Below, in pieces: positions 1 through 6,928 of a stretch of 14,562 bases of DNA (position 1 is its first letter; the number at the start of each line of letters is the position of its first letter). Position numbers and translations under genes: made by a program. The notes under the pieces are model-generated. The model worked only from the letters and a program-made list of their open reading frames with translations, was not told the origin of the DNA and searched no databases. The stretch is from an uncultured Oscillospiraceae bacterium (GTDB lineage: Bacteria > Bacillota > Clostridia > Oscillospirales > Acutalibacteraceae). The DNA lies in assembly GCA_905193585.1 (NCBI GenBank), contig CAJJPG010000034.1, positions 1-14,562 of the forward strand. The letters run 5' to 3'.

Positions 1-136
1 CTTTAAGGGATATTGAGCCTAAAATATTTATATCGTAAAACCGTGTAAATTCATAGCCGAAGCCGAAAGTGCCGCTTGCGGGAATTACGGGGTTTGTAAG
101 GCTTATTCCGCAGAGGTTGACTGACGTATTTACCAT
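1..136 (-). CDS. pyrD: Dihydroorotate dehydrogenase catalytic subunit PyrD, N-terminal part (runs off the window)
   Basis: PyrD is the FMN subunit that oxidises dihydroorotate to orotate in pyrimidine synthesis. With PyrK it forms the NAD-dependent class 1B cytoplasmic enzyme. Only the first 45 codons are present. The start is the ATG at 136-134, preceded by a strong GGGAGG ribosome binding site. It overlaps the last codons of pyrK by 7 bases, which implies translational coupling. The visible protein has the hallmark NPVIPASGTFGFG near residues 15-27, the beginning of the FMN barrel. The family is usually about 300 residues, so some 85% of the gene lies to the left of the window. The adjacent pyrK supports the 1B type rather than the quinone-linked class 2 enzyme. 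Confidence 0.93.
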   Translation of the reverse strand, partial: MVNTSVNLCGISLTNPVIPASGTFGFGYEFTRFYDINILGSISLK

Positions 137-861
137 TCTATTTCCTCCCTTAAAAACACGGGGCCTTCGGTGCAAACGCGCTTAGGACCATTTTTTGTTT
201 TGCAGGTGCAGCCCATACAGGCGCCCGTGCCGCAGCCCATGCGCTCTTCAAAGCTAAATTGCCCGCTTGTTTTCGCGGAGGCGTTTACCGCCTTTAGCAT
301 GGGTTTCGGGCCGCAGGTGTAAAAATAGCTGTAATCGGCATATTCCATTGCGGCGTTTACAAAGCCTTTAAGCCCGTAAGAGCCGTCCGCCGTGGTAACG
401 GCTACGTTAGCGCCGAGCGCGCGGAACTCATCCTCTAAAAATATTTCCGATTTTGTGTTAAAGCCTAAAATTACGTTTACGGTCTTATTTTCGGCGATAA
501 GCTTTTTGCAAAGCCCGAAAAGGGGAGGAACGCCCACGCCGCCGCCTATAAGCAGGGGTTTATCGCCCGAAAGCGAGGTATCGTACCCGTTGCCGAGGGA
601 AATTAAAAGGTCCAATTTTTCGCCTTTTTGTATGCGGCTTAAAGCGCTTGTTCCGTCGCCTACTGCCTTGTAAATAATTGTAAGGGTATTACTGTTCCAA
701 TCGCATATCGAAATAGGGCGGCGCAGGTAAAACTCGGGTATTTTAATGTTTACAAACTGCCCCGGTGCGGTAATCGGCGAGGTATCGCCCGCAAGCGTCA
801 TTTTAAAAACCGAGGGGGCAATTTGCTCGTTTTCCGTAACTTCGTAAAAATCCTGTTTCAT
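130..861 (-). CDS. pyrK: Dihydroorotate dehydrogenase electron transfer subunit PyrK
   Basis: PyrK carries FAD and a [2Fe-2S] cluster and passes electrons from PyrD to NAD+. The protein is 243 residues from the ATG at 861. An in-frame TTG at 876 would overlap the carB stop and has no suitably placed ribosome binding site, whereas AAAGGA sits correctly before the ATG. Visible signatures are the FAD-binding RRPISI at 47-52, the glycine-rich GGGVGVPPL of the NAD-binding domain at 107-115, CGPKPML at 183-189, and four C-terminal cysteines (C210, C215, C218, C230) spaced as in ferredoxin-reductase-like PyrK clusters. Length and domain order are normal. It lies between carB (12 bases upstream) and pyrD (overlapping), as expected for a Firmicutes pyr operon. 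Confidence 0.97.
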   Translation of the reverse strand: MKQDFYEVTENEQIAPSVFKMTLAGDTSPITAPGQFVNIKIPEFYLRRPISICDWNSNTLTIIYKAVGDGTSALSRIQKGEKLDLLISLGNGYDTSLSGDKPLLIGGGVGVPPLFGLCKKLIAENKTVNVILGFNTKSEIFLEDEFRALGANVAVTTADGSYGLKGFVNAAMEYADYSYFYTCGPKPMLKAVNASAKTSGQFSFEERMGCGTGACMGCTCKTKNGPKRVCTEGPVFLREEIEW

Positions 862-872
862 AGCGTTTCCTT

Positions 873-3800
873 TCAAGCGTCTATTGTGGAAATACCGAGG
901 GTGGTTTCTTCAAGCACGTCAAGCAGCACCTTAACGGTATCGAGTGACGTAAACATTGTAACGTTGTTTTCAACCGCGCAGCGGCGGATTTCGTACCCGT
1001 CCGACAGCACTCCGGAGGAATTCATATCCCGCGTGTTTATAACGTAGGTAACATAGCCCTGCCGTATTGCGTCGGTTATTTCTTTACTTCCGTCACTAAG
1101 TTTCCCAACTGCGTGGGTGCGTATTCCGTTTTGCTTTAAAAATTTAGCCGTGCCCGCCGTTGCCTGAATATTAAAGCCCATATTGTAAAAGCGGCGAATA
1201 AGCGGCAGCGCCTCTTCCTTATCCTTATCGGCTATGGTGGCAAGCACCGTGCCGTAGTTCATAACGTTCATACCGCTGGCTTTAAGCGCCTTGTAAAGCG
1301 CTCGGGTGAGTTTATCGTCGTAGCCTATGGCTTCGCCCGTGGATTTCATTTCGGGTGACAGGTAAGCGTCAAGCCCTCTGAGCTTTGAAAACGAGAACGC
1401 GGGGGCTTTTACATACCAGCGCTTTTTGTCTCCCGGGTAAATTTTATCAAAGCCCTGCTCTTTAAGGCTTTTTCCTAAAATTACCAGCGTTGCAATGTCG
1501 GCAAGGCTGAAACCCGTAGCCTTTGAAAGGAACGGAACGGTTCTTGAAGAGCGCGGGTTTACTTCTATTATAAACACATTATCGTTTTTATCAACAATAA
1601 ACTGAATGTTGTAAAGCCCTATTATGCCGATGCCCAGTCCTAACCGCCTTGTGTAATCAAGTATTGTCTCGCGCACCTTTTCGCTTATGCTGAATGTGGG
1701 GTACACGCTTATTGAGTCGCCGCTGTGTATGCCCGTGCGCTCCACAAGCTCCATAATTCCAGGCACGAAAACGTCCTTACCGTCGCAAATGGCGTCTACT
1801 TCGAGCTCCTTACCCGAAATGTATTTATCAACAAGCACGGGCTTATCTTCGTCAATTTCAACCGCCGTGCGCAGGTATCGGCGCAGCTGCTCTTCGTCCG
1901 CCACTATCTGCATAGCCCTACCGCCTAATACGAATGAGGGGCGCACAAGCACGGGGTAGCCGATTTCGGCGGCGGCTTTTACGCCGTCCTCAATTTTGGT
2001 TACCGCCTTGCCCTGCGGCTGCGGGATATTAAGCTCTTTCAGCACCTTTTCAAATAAATCGCGGTTTTCGGCGCGGTCTATTGCCTCGCAGTCGGTGCCG
2101 ATAATTTTAACCCCGCGGTTTTTAAGGCTTTCGGCAAGGTTAATGGCGGTCTGCCCGCCGAGAGACGCTATAACCCCTATAGGCTTTTCAAGGTGGATAA
2201 TGTTCATAACGTCCTCGGTGCAGAGCGGCTCAAAGTAGAGCTTATCCGAGCAGGTGTAATCGGTCGAGACGGTTTCGGGGTTGTTGTTTATAATTATCGC
2301 CTCATACCCCGATTTTTTAATTGTGGTAACCGCGTGCACGGTGGAGTAATCAAACTCAACGCCCTGACCTATTCTTATGGGTCCCGAGCCTAAAACTATT
2401 ATCTTCTTTTTATCCGACACTACCGATTCGTTTTCGTCCTCATAGGTCGAGTAAAAATAGGGGATATAGCTTTCAAATTCCGAGGCGCAGGTGTCAATCA
2501 TTTTATAAACGGGGAACATACCGCGCTTTTCTCTTATTTTATAAATTTCTTCGCCCGTCATACCCCATAGCTTACCTATAAATTCATCGGAAAATCCGAG
2601 CTTTTTGGCGGCATACAGCGTGTCGGTATCGCCTATATGCTCGCGCAGTTTATTCTCGGTTTTAACGATATTCTTTATCTTTTCAAGGAAAAGCATATCT
2701 ATTTTTGTGGCGTTGCAAATCATGCCTATATCGGTCTTTCGGCGCAGGAGTTCTGCAATTGCATAAATACGGTCGTCGGTGCCGTCCTTTATATAATTTA
2801 ACATTTCGTCGTCCGAAAAAGTTTCAAACTTTTTCATATAAAGGTGGTTTACGCCTATTTCAAGCGACCTTGCGGCTTTAAGCAGGCTTTCCTCAATAGT
2901 TCTGCCCACGCTCATAACCTCGCCCGTGGCTTTCATCTGTGTGGAGAGCTTATTGTTAGCCGAAGAAAATTTATCAAACGGGAAACGCGGCATTTTGGTA
3001 ACAACATAATCGAGCGCGGGTTCAAATGAGGCGGGGGTGTTGGCTATCATAATTTCATCAAGCCGCATACCTACCGATATTTTGGCGCTGACTCGCGCTA
3101 TAGGGTAGCCGCTTGCTTTGCTTGCAAGGGCGGAGGAGCGCGAAACGCGGGGGTTTACCTCAATAAGATAGTAGTTAAATGAAAGCGGGTCAAGCGCAAA
3201 CTGCACGTTGCAGCCGCCCTCGATTTTAAGGGCGCGTATGATTTTAAGGGCGCTGTCGCGCAGCATATGGTACTCTTTGTTGGTAAGTGTCTGCGAGGGG
3301 CAGACTACAATTGAGTCGCCCGTGTGAATGCCCACGGGGTCAACGTTTTCCATATTGCAAATGGTAATTGCGGTATCGTTATTATCGCGCATTACCTCGT
3401 ATTCAATTTCCTTATAGCCCTTTATGCTTTTTTCCACCAGCACCTGATGAACGGGGGAAAGCTCCAAAGCACCCCGTAATATTTCGGCACATTCTTCCTC
3501 ATTATCGGCAAAGCCGCCGCCCGTGCCGCCTAAAGTAAAGGCGGGGCGCAAAACTACGGGGTAGCCTATTTCTTCGGCGGCTTTAAGCCCGTCTTCAAGG
3601 CTTTCGGCTATTACCGATTGCAAAACAGGCTCGCCTATTTCTTCACAAAGCTCTTTAAAAAGCTCTCTGTCCTCGGCGCGCTCAATGCTGCGGCTTGAGG
3701 TTCCCAAAAGCTCTACGCTGCACTCGCGCAAAACGCCCTTTTTCTCAAGCTGCATGGCAAGGTTAAGCCCCGTTTGCCCGCCGATGCCCGGCAGCACCGC

Positions 3801-4052
3801 GTCGGGACGCTCATAGCGTATTACCTTTGCTAAATATTCAAGGGTTAAAGGCTCCATATATACCTTGTCGGCAATAGATGTATCGGTCATAATGGTGGCG
3901 GGGTTTGAGTTGCAGAGGACTACCTCGTAACCCTCTTCTTTAAGCGCTAAGCACGCCTGCGTACCCGCATAGTCGAACTCCGCCGCCTGACCTATTACAA
4001 TAGGGCCTGAGCCTATTACCAGTATCTTTTTTATGTCGGTTCTTTTAGGCAT
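873..4052 (-). CDS. carB: Carbamoyl-phosphate synthase large subunit CarB
   Basis: CarB makes carbamoyl phosphate from bicarbonate, ATP and ammonia channelled from CarA, feeding pyrimidine and arginine synthesis. It is full length at 1059 residues. The internal duplication is plain: VIGSGPIVIGQAAEFDYAGT near residue 12 recurs as VLGSGPIRIGQGVEFDYSTV near residue 554, each opening an ATP-grasp half. GIHTGDSIVV and GIHSGDSISV mark equivalent positions in the two halves. The last ~130 residues form an MGS-like allosteric domain (ATAGTAKFL...), the usual site of UMP or ornithine control. The ATG at 4052 follows a GGAGGAAAA ribosome binding site and overlaps the end of carA by 8 bases. No frameshift is seen. 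Because it sits with pyr genes rather than arg genes, it probably serves mainly pyrimidine synthesis, but no second carB can be excluded. Confidence 0.98.
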   Translation of the reverse strand: MPKRTDIKKILVIGSGPIVIGQAAEFDYAGTQACLALKEEGYEVVLCNSNPATIMTDTSIADKVYMEPLTLEYLAKVIRYERPDAVLPGIGGQTGLNLAMQLEKKGVLRECSVELLGTSSRSIERAEDRELFKELCEEIGEPVLQSVIAESLEDGLKAAEEIGYPVVLRPAFTLGGTGGGFADNEEECAEILRGALELSPVHQVLVEKSIKGYKEIEYEVMRDNNDTAITICNMENVDPVGIHTGDSIVVCPSQTLTNKEYHMLRDSALKIIRALKIEGGCNVQFALDPLSFNYYLIEVNPRVSRSSALASKASGYPIARVSAKISVGMRLDEIMIANTPASFEPALDYVVTKMPRFPFDKFSSANNKLSTQMKATGEVMSVGRTIEESLLKAARSLEIGVNHLYMKKFETFSDDEMLNYIKDGTDDRIYAIAELLRRKTDIGMICNATKIDMLFLEKIKNIVKTENKLREHIGDTDTLYAAKKLGFSDEFIGKLWGMTGEEIYKIREKRGMFPVYKMIDTCASEFESYIPYFYSTYEDENESVVSDKKKIIVLGSGPIRIGQGVEFDYSTVHAVTTIKKSGYEAIIINNNPETVSTDYTCSDKLYFEPLCTEDVMNIIHLEKPIGVIASLGGQTAINLAESLKNRGVKIIGTDCEAIDRAENRDLFEKVLKELNIPQPQGKAVTKIEDGVKAAAEIGYPVLVRPSFVLGGRAMQIVADEEQLRRYLRTAVEIDEDKPVLVDKYISGKELEVDAICDGKDVFVPGIMELVERTGIHSGDSISVYPTFSISEKVRETILDYTRRLGLGIGIIGLYNIQFIVDKNDNVFIIEVNPRSSRTVPFLSKATGFSLADIATLVILGKSLKEQGFDKIYPGDKKRWYVKAPAFSFSKLRGLDAYLSPEMKSTGEAIGYDDKLTRALYKALKASGMNVMNYGTVLATIADKDKEEALPLIRRFYNMGFNIQATAGTAKFLKQNGIRTHAVGKLSDGSKEITDAIRQGYVTYVINTRDMNSSGVLSDGYEIRRCAVENNVTMFTSLDTVKVLLDVLEETTLGISTIDA

Positions 4053-5133
4053 TTTTGTTTTCCTCCATAAGAGACGTGAATTTATCGAATAAATAGGCGC
4101 TGTCCTGCGGGCCGGGCGCGCTTTCGGGGTGGTACTGCACGCTGAACATCTTTGATTTTTCGTCGCTTACGCCCTCTACCGTGTTATCAAGCAGATTTAT
4201 GTGGGTGACTTTAAGCCCCGTGTTTTCAAGGCTTTTTTCGTTTACGGCGTAGCTGTGGTTTTGCGAGGTTATTTCAATTTTTCCCGTTTCAAGGTTTTTA
4301 ACTGGGTGGTTTCCGCCGCGGTGACCGAATTTTAATTTATATGTCTTGGCGCCGCAGGCAAGGCATATCATTTGATGCCCCAAGCAAATGCCGAATATCG
4401 GGTACTTGCCCCTTAATTTCTTTACAAGGTCAATTACGGGTATAACGTCCTCGGGGTCGCCCGGGCCGTTTGAGAGGAAAATGCCGTCGGGCTTCATTTT
4501 TTTAACCTCTGCGGCAGAGGTGTTGTAAGGCATTACCGTAACATTGCACCCGCGCGCGTTTAACGAGCGGATAATGTTGAGTTTTATTCCGCAGTCTATA
4601 GCCACAACATTGTATTTTGCGTTAGCCGTTCTTGAATAGCGGCGCTTTTTGCAGCTGACCGCAGCCACCGCGTCGTGCGGCACGGGGGTATTTTTAATTT
4701 TTTCAAGCACTTCTTCTGTCGGCGTATCGGCGTTTGTTATAATTCCGCGGCGCGAGCCTGAATCGCGTATACTGCGGGTAAGTTTTCTGGTATCAATACC
4801 CGCAAGCCCCGGTATTTTATATTCTTCCATTACTTCCGAAAGGGTCTTGGTATAGCGGAAGTTAGAGGGCAGGTCGTTATACTCCCTTACAATCAGCCCG
4901 CCTATTGTGGGGTTTTTGGTTTCGTAGTCTTCGTCGGCAGTGCCGTAGTTGCCTATAAGCGGGTAGGTCATAACCACCGCCTGATAGGTGTAAGAGGGGT
5001 CGGATATTATTTCCTGATACCCCACCATAGAGGTATTGAAAACTATTTCGCACACCGCGTCGCCCGTGTAGCCGAAGCCCGTGCCGTAATACTCGGCGCC
5101 GTCTTCAAGCACTAATTTTCTGTTATATTCCAT
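4045..5133 (-). CDS. carA: Carbamoyl-phosphate synthase small (glutaminase) subunit CarA
   Basis: CarA hydrolyses glutamine and delivers ammonia through a tunnel to CarB. The 362-residue protein has the CarA-specific N-terminal domain (residues 1 to ~170, with VFNTSMVGYQEIISDPSY at 31-48) followed by a class I glutamine amidotransferase domain. The catalytic triad is visible as C250 in GICLGHQ with H335 and E337 in QYHPES. SNGPGDP at 221-227 forms the oxyanion region. The length is typical. It overlaps pyrC by 22 bases upstream and carB by 8 bases downstream, so stoichiometric translation with CarB is likely. Confidence 0.98.
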   Translation of the reverse strand: MEYNRKLVLEDGAEYYGTGFGYTGDAVCEIVFNTSMVGYQEIISDPSYTYQAVVMTYPLIGNYGTADEDYETKNPTIGGLIVREYNDLPSNFRYTKTLSEVMEEYKIPGLAGIDTRKLTRSIRDSGSRRGIITNADTPTEEVLEKIKNTPVPHDAVAAVSCKKRRYSRTANAKYNVVAIDCGIKLNIIRSLNARGCNVTVMPYNTSAAEVKKMKPDGIFLSNGPGDPEDVIPVIDLVKKLRGKYPIFGICLGHQMICLACGAKTYKLKFGHRGGNHPVKNLETGKIEITSQNHSYAVNEKSLENTGLKVTHINLLDNTVEGVSDEKSKMFSVQYHPESAPGPQDSAYLFDKFTSLMEENKNA

Positions 5134-6323
5134 ACTGCTTTACCTCCGCATACTGTAAGTAAGTTTTTGCCTGTTACCGTAAGCCCGTCAAACGGCGTGC
5201 TTTTGCCCTTGCTTTTAAATTCGCCGGGGTCAATTTTATATTCGCTTTGCAAATCGTAAACGCATATATCGTCCGTTTGCGTTATGCCGAACCGCCTGCG
5301 CGGGTTTATCGCCATTAGTTCAATAAGCTTTTCAAGCGTTATTATGCCTTTCTTTACAAGATAAGTATACAACACGGGAAAAGCGGTTTCAAGCCCCACA
5401 ACGCCCATAAGGCTGTTTTCAAGACCCAGCGATTTTTCATCATAACCGTGCGGCGCGTGGTCGGTGGCTATCATATCAATTGTGCCGTCCTGCAAGCCCT
5501 TTATTAAAGCCTGCCTGTCTTCTTCGCTTCTAATCGGCGGGTTCATTTTAAAATTGCCGCTTTCCTTTAAATCCATATCGTTAAATATTAAGTAGTGCGG
5601 CGCGGTCTCGCAGGTTACGTCTACCCCCTCTGTCTTAGCGCGGCGTATCAGCTCCACGCTTTCCTTGCAGGAAATGTGGCAGACGTGGTACTTGCAGCCC
5701 GTTTCCTTTGCAAGCCTTAAATCCCTTTCAATGGGTTTCCACTCGCTCTCAGCACATATACCCTTGTGCCCGTGCAGGCGGGCGTATTCGCCTTTGTGAA
5801 TGTATCCGCCGCAAAGCAGCGAGTTATCCTCGCAGTGGGCGGCTATTATTTTCCCGAGAGCTTTCGCTTTAAGCATAGCCGCGCGCATCATATCTTCGCT
5901 TTGCACGCCCTTGCCGTCGTCCGAAAAGGCTACGCAGTAGGGGGCAAGGGCTTTCATATTTGTAAGCGTTTCGCCCTTTTCGCCCACGGTTATTGCGGCA
6001 TAGGGGTGAACGCGCACCGCCGCGTCTTTTTTAATAATTTCTATCTGCTTTTTTATATTTTCCACGCTGTCGGGCACGGGGTTCAGGTTCGGCATTGTGC
6101 AAACATCGGTATAGCCGCCGCGCGCCGCTGCAAGCGAACCTGTTTTTATTGTTTCTTTGTAAAAAAATCCCGGTTCTCTGAAATGCACATGCACATCACA
6201 GAAAGCCGGAAAAATATAAACATTATTAAAATCGGAAAGAAAGCCGACGCCGCCGACCGATAATTCGTAATTTTGCTGTTCTGTTTTACCGTTTCGGTAA
6301 ACAAAGGCGTTGTTCAGTGTCAT
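5112..6323 (-). CDS. pyrC: Dihydroorotase PyrC (class I, multifunctional-complex-associated type)
   Basis: PyrC is a zinc amidohydrolase that cyclises carbamoyl aspartate to dihydroorotate. In the 403-residue protein the metal ligands stand out: D43-V-H45-V-H47-F-R49 near the N-terminus, H163 in AHCED, H216 in HVCHIS and D288 in ATDHAPHG. F-S-D135-D136-G-K-G appears where class I enzymes place a bridging aspartate instead of a carbamylated lysine. The ATG at 6323 follows AGGAG with 6-base spacing, and that ribosome binding site comes immediately after the leader terminator. It is the first gene of the operon. pyrB, which usually precedes it in Bacillus, is absent here, so aspartate transcarbamylase must be encoded elsewhere. 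Expression is probably set by the attenuator just upstream. Confidence 0.97.
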   Translation of the reverse strand: MTLNNAFVYRNGKTEQQNYELSVGGVGFLSDFNNVYIFPAFCDVHVHFREPGFFYKETIKTGSLAAARGGYTDVCTMPNLNPVPDSVENIKKQIEIIKKDAAVRVHPYAAITVGEKGETLTNMKALAPYCVAFSDDGKGVQSEDMMRAAMLKAKALGKIIAAHCEDNSLLCGGYIHKGEYARLHGHKGICAESEWKPIERDLRLAKETGCKYHVCHISCKESVELIRRAKTEGVDVTCETAPHYLIFNDMDLKESGNFKMNPPIRSEEDRQALIKGLQDGTIDMIATDHAPHGYDEKSLGLENSLMGVVGLETAFPVLYTYLVKKGIITLEKLIELMAINPRRRFGITQTDDICVYDLQSEYKIDPGEFKSKGKSTPFDGLTVTGKNLLTVCGGKAVWNITEN

Positions 6324-6334
6324 AATCTGCTCCT

Positions 6335-6365
6335 AAAAAAACGACCCGCTTTTTAAGCAGGTCGT
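6335..6365 (-). terminator. Intrinsic terminator of the pyr leader (attenuator)
   Basis: On the minus strand ACGACCTGCTT pairs with AAGCGGGTCGT (11 pairs, one of them U-G) around a 3-base loop, followed by seven T residues. It lies between the pyr promoter and pyrC and ends one base before the AGGAG ribosome binding site, so it must be bypassed for the operon to be expressed. Its 5' arm CCTGCTTAAA (plus strand 6352-6361) is perfectly complementary over ten bases to TTTAAGCAGG near the leader's start (6438-6447), giving a competing antiterminator. Confidence 0.9.
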
Positions 6366-6381
6366 AAGCGCAACAAAACAT

Positions 6382-6406
6382 ACCGATACGTTAATCGGTT
6401 TTTTTT
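6382..6406 (+). terminator. Terminator-like hairpin on the strand opposite the pyr leader
   Basis: On the plus strand ACCGAT and ATCGGT (6 pairs) enclose a 6-base loop and are followed by eight T residues. No plus-strand gene lies upstream, so it may limit antisense transcription. On the minus strand the same bases form a leader hairpin preceded by an A tract, lying inside the region enclosed by the antiterminator pairing. Either role is inference. Confidence 0.45.
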
Positions 6407-6417
6407 ACGGTTTACAA

Positions 6418-6449
6418 TCTTGCCGGCATCACAGCACCCTGCTTAAAGA
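6418..6449 (-). promoter_or_regulatory. Candidate PyrR-binding anti-antiterminator hairpin in the pyr leader
   Basis: At the leader's 5' end a stem-loop can form on the minus strand. It has an outer stem TCTT/AAGA, an unpaired TAA, GC/GC, a purine-rich internal loop (AG opposite G) and an upper stem GGTG/TGCC, closed by the hexaloop CTGTGA at 6429-6434. Known PyrR-binding RNAs have a CNGNGA hexaloop, a short upper stem with a U-G pair, a purine-rich bulge and a lower stem. The loop, the U-G pair and the following CAAG fit that pattern, but the loop-closing pair is G-U rather than the usual C-G. The hairpin occupies the same TTTAAGCAGG needed for the antiterminator. Stabilising it with UMP-bound PyrR would therefore free the terminator. 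The assignment to PyrR is inference; another ligand or protein could act here. Confidence 0.6.
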
Positions 6450-6463
6450 TCTTATTTTAAATT

Positions 6464-6492
6464 ATAATAGCATATTGCCGTATTAAAGTCAA
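6464..6492 (-). promoter_or_regulatory. Sigma-A promoter of the pyr operon
   Basis: On the minus strand TTGACT (6487-6492) and TATTAT (6464-6469) are separated by exactly 17 bases, with TG one base upstream of the -10 (extended -10). Transcription would start near 6457, giving a leader of about 134 nt before pyrC. The -35 box overlaps the TGA stop codon of the upstream DUF2975-like gene. Confidence 0.85.
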
Positions 6493-6926
6493 GGGTTATT
6501 ATTCAACTTTTCGTTTGCCGCCGCCAAAATGGCGTTTGCCGAAAAGGTGAGCAGCGCCAAAAAGGCAAAGGTAAAGCCCACTATATAAAACGGCAGGTAA
6601 TACCGCCCCGCAATTAGGGTTATAATGGCTATTACCGCGCAGCAGCCCGATATTACCCTTATATCCTTTGAATTGGCGCCCGTAAAGAACACACCGTCAT
6701 ATGCGCGTATGAGTATTCTGCGCAGCATGAAAAGCGCAATGCCCACAAAGGGCGCGCAGGGGTAGCAGGTCACCATAACGGTGGCGGGCAGCGTTTGCGA
6801 ACGGTGCATGGTTTCAACATACCACGAAATTCCGAACGGCAGAAACACTGTTATAATTATTAAAAGTGCTATTGATACTTCGGTGAGTATGCGGCACAGC
6901 TTTATTACCTTGCGTGAGTTTTGCAT
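6489..6926 (-). CDS. DUF2975-like four-helix membrane protein
   Basis: This is a 145-residue protein of unknown function that matches the look of the DUF2975 family: short, four transmembrane helices and a positively charged loop in the middle. Helices fall at about residues 15-37, 48-68, 88-110 and 112-136. LRRILIRAYDGVFFTGANSKDIR (68-90) corresponds to the family's characteristic LRR...G..F....... loop before helix 3. The start follows a GGAGG site and lies 2 bases after the YfhO-like gene, so the two are co-transcribed. DUF2975 genes are often paired with a small XRE regulator, which is not seen here. The stop codon overlaps the -35 box of the pyr promoter. Confidence 0.7.
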   Translation of the reverse strand: MQNSRKVIKLCRILTEVSIALLIIITVFLPFGISWYVETMHRSQTLPATVMVTCYPCAPFVGIALFMLRRILIRAYDGVFFTGANSKDIRVISGCCAVIAIITLIAGRYYLPFYIVGFTFAFLALLTFSANAILAAANEKLNNNP

Positions 6927-6928
6927 AA

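Noticed and set aside
862..876. TTG at 876 as the pyrK start
   Set aside because: It overlaps the carB stop and lacks a spaced ribosome binding site, whereas the ATG at 861 has AAAGGA at the right distance and gives the usual family N-terminus.
5766..6263. A 165-codon plus-strand frame opposite pyrC
   Set aside because: It is a shadow of a gene with clear catalytic motifs; the translation has no recognisable features.
6418..6449. A classical metabolite riboswitch (for example purine or PRPP types) in the pyr leader
   Set aside because: I could not find the conserved core of any riboswitch class I know; the PyrR-type hairpin fits better.
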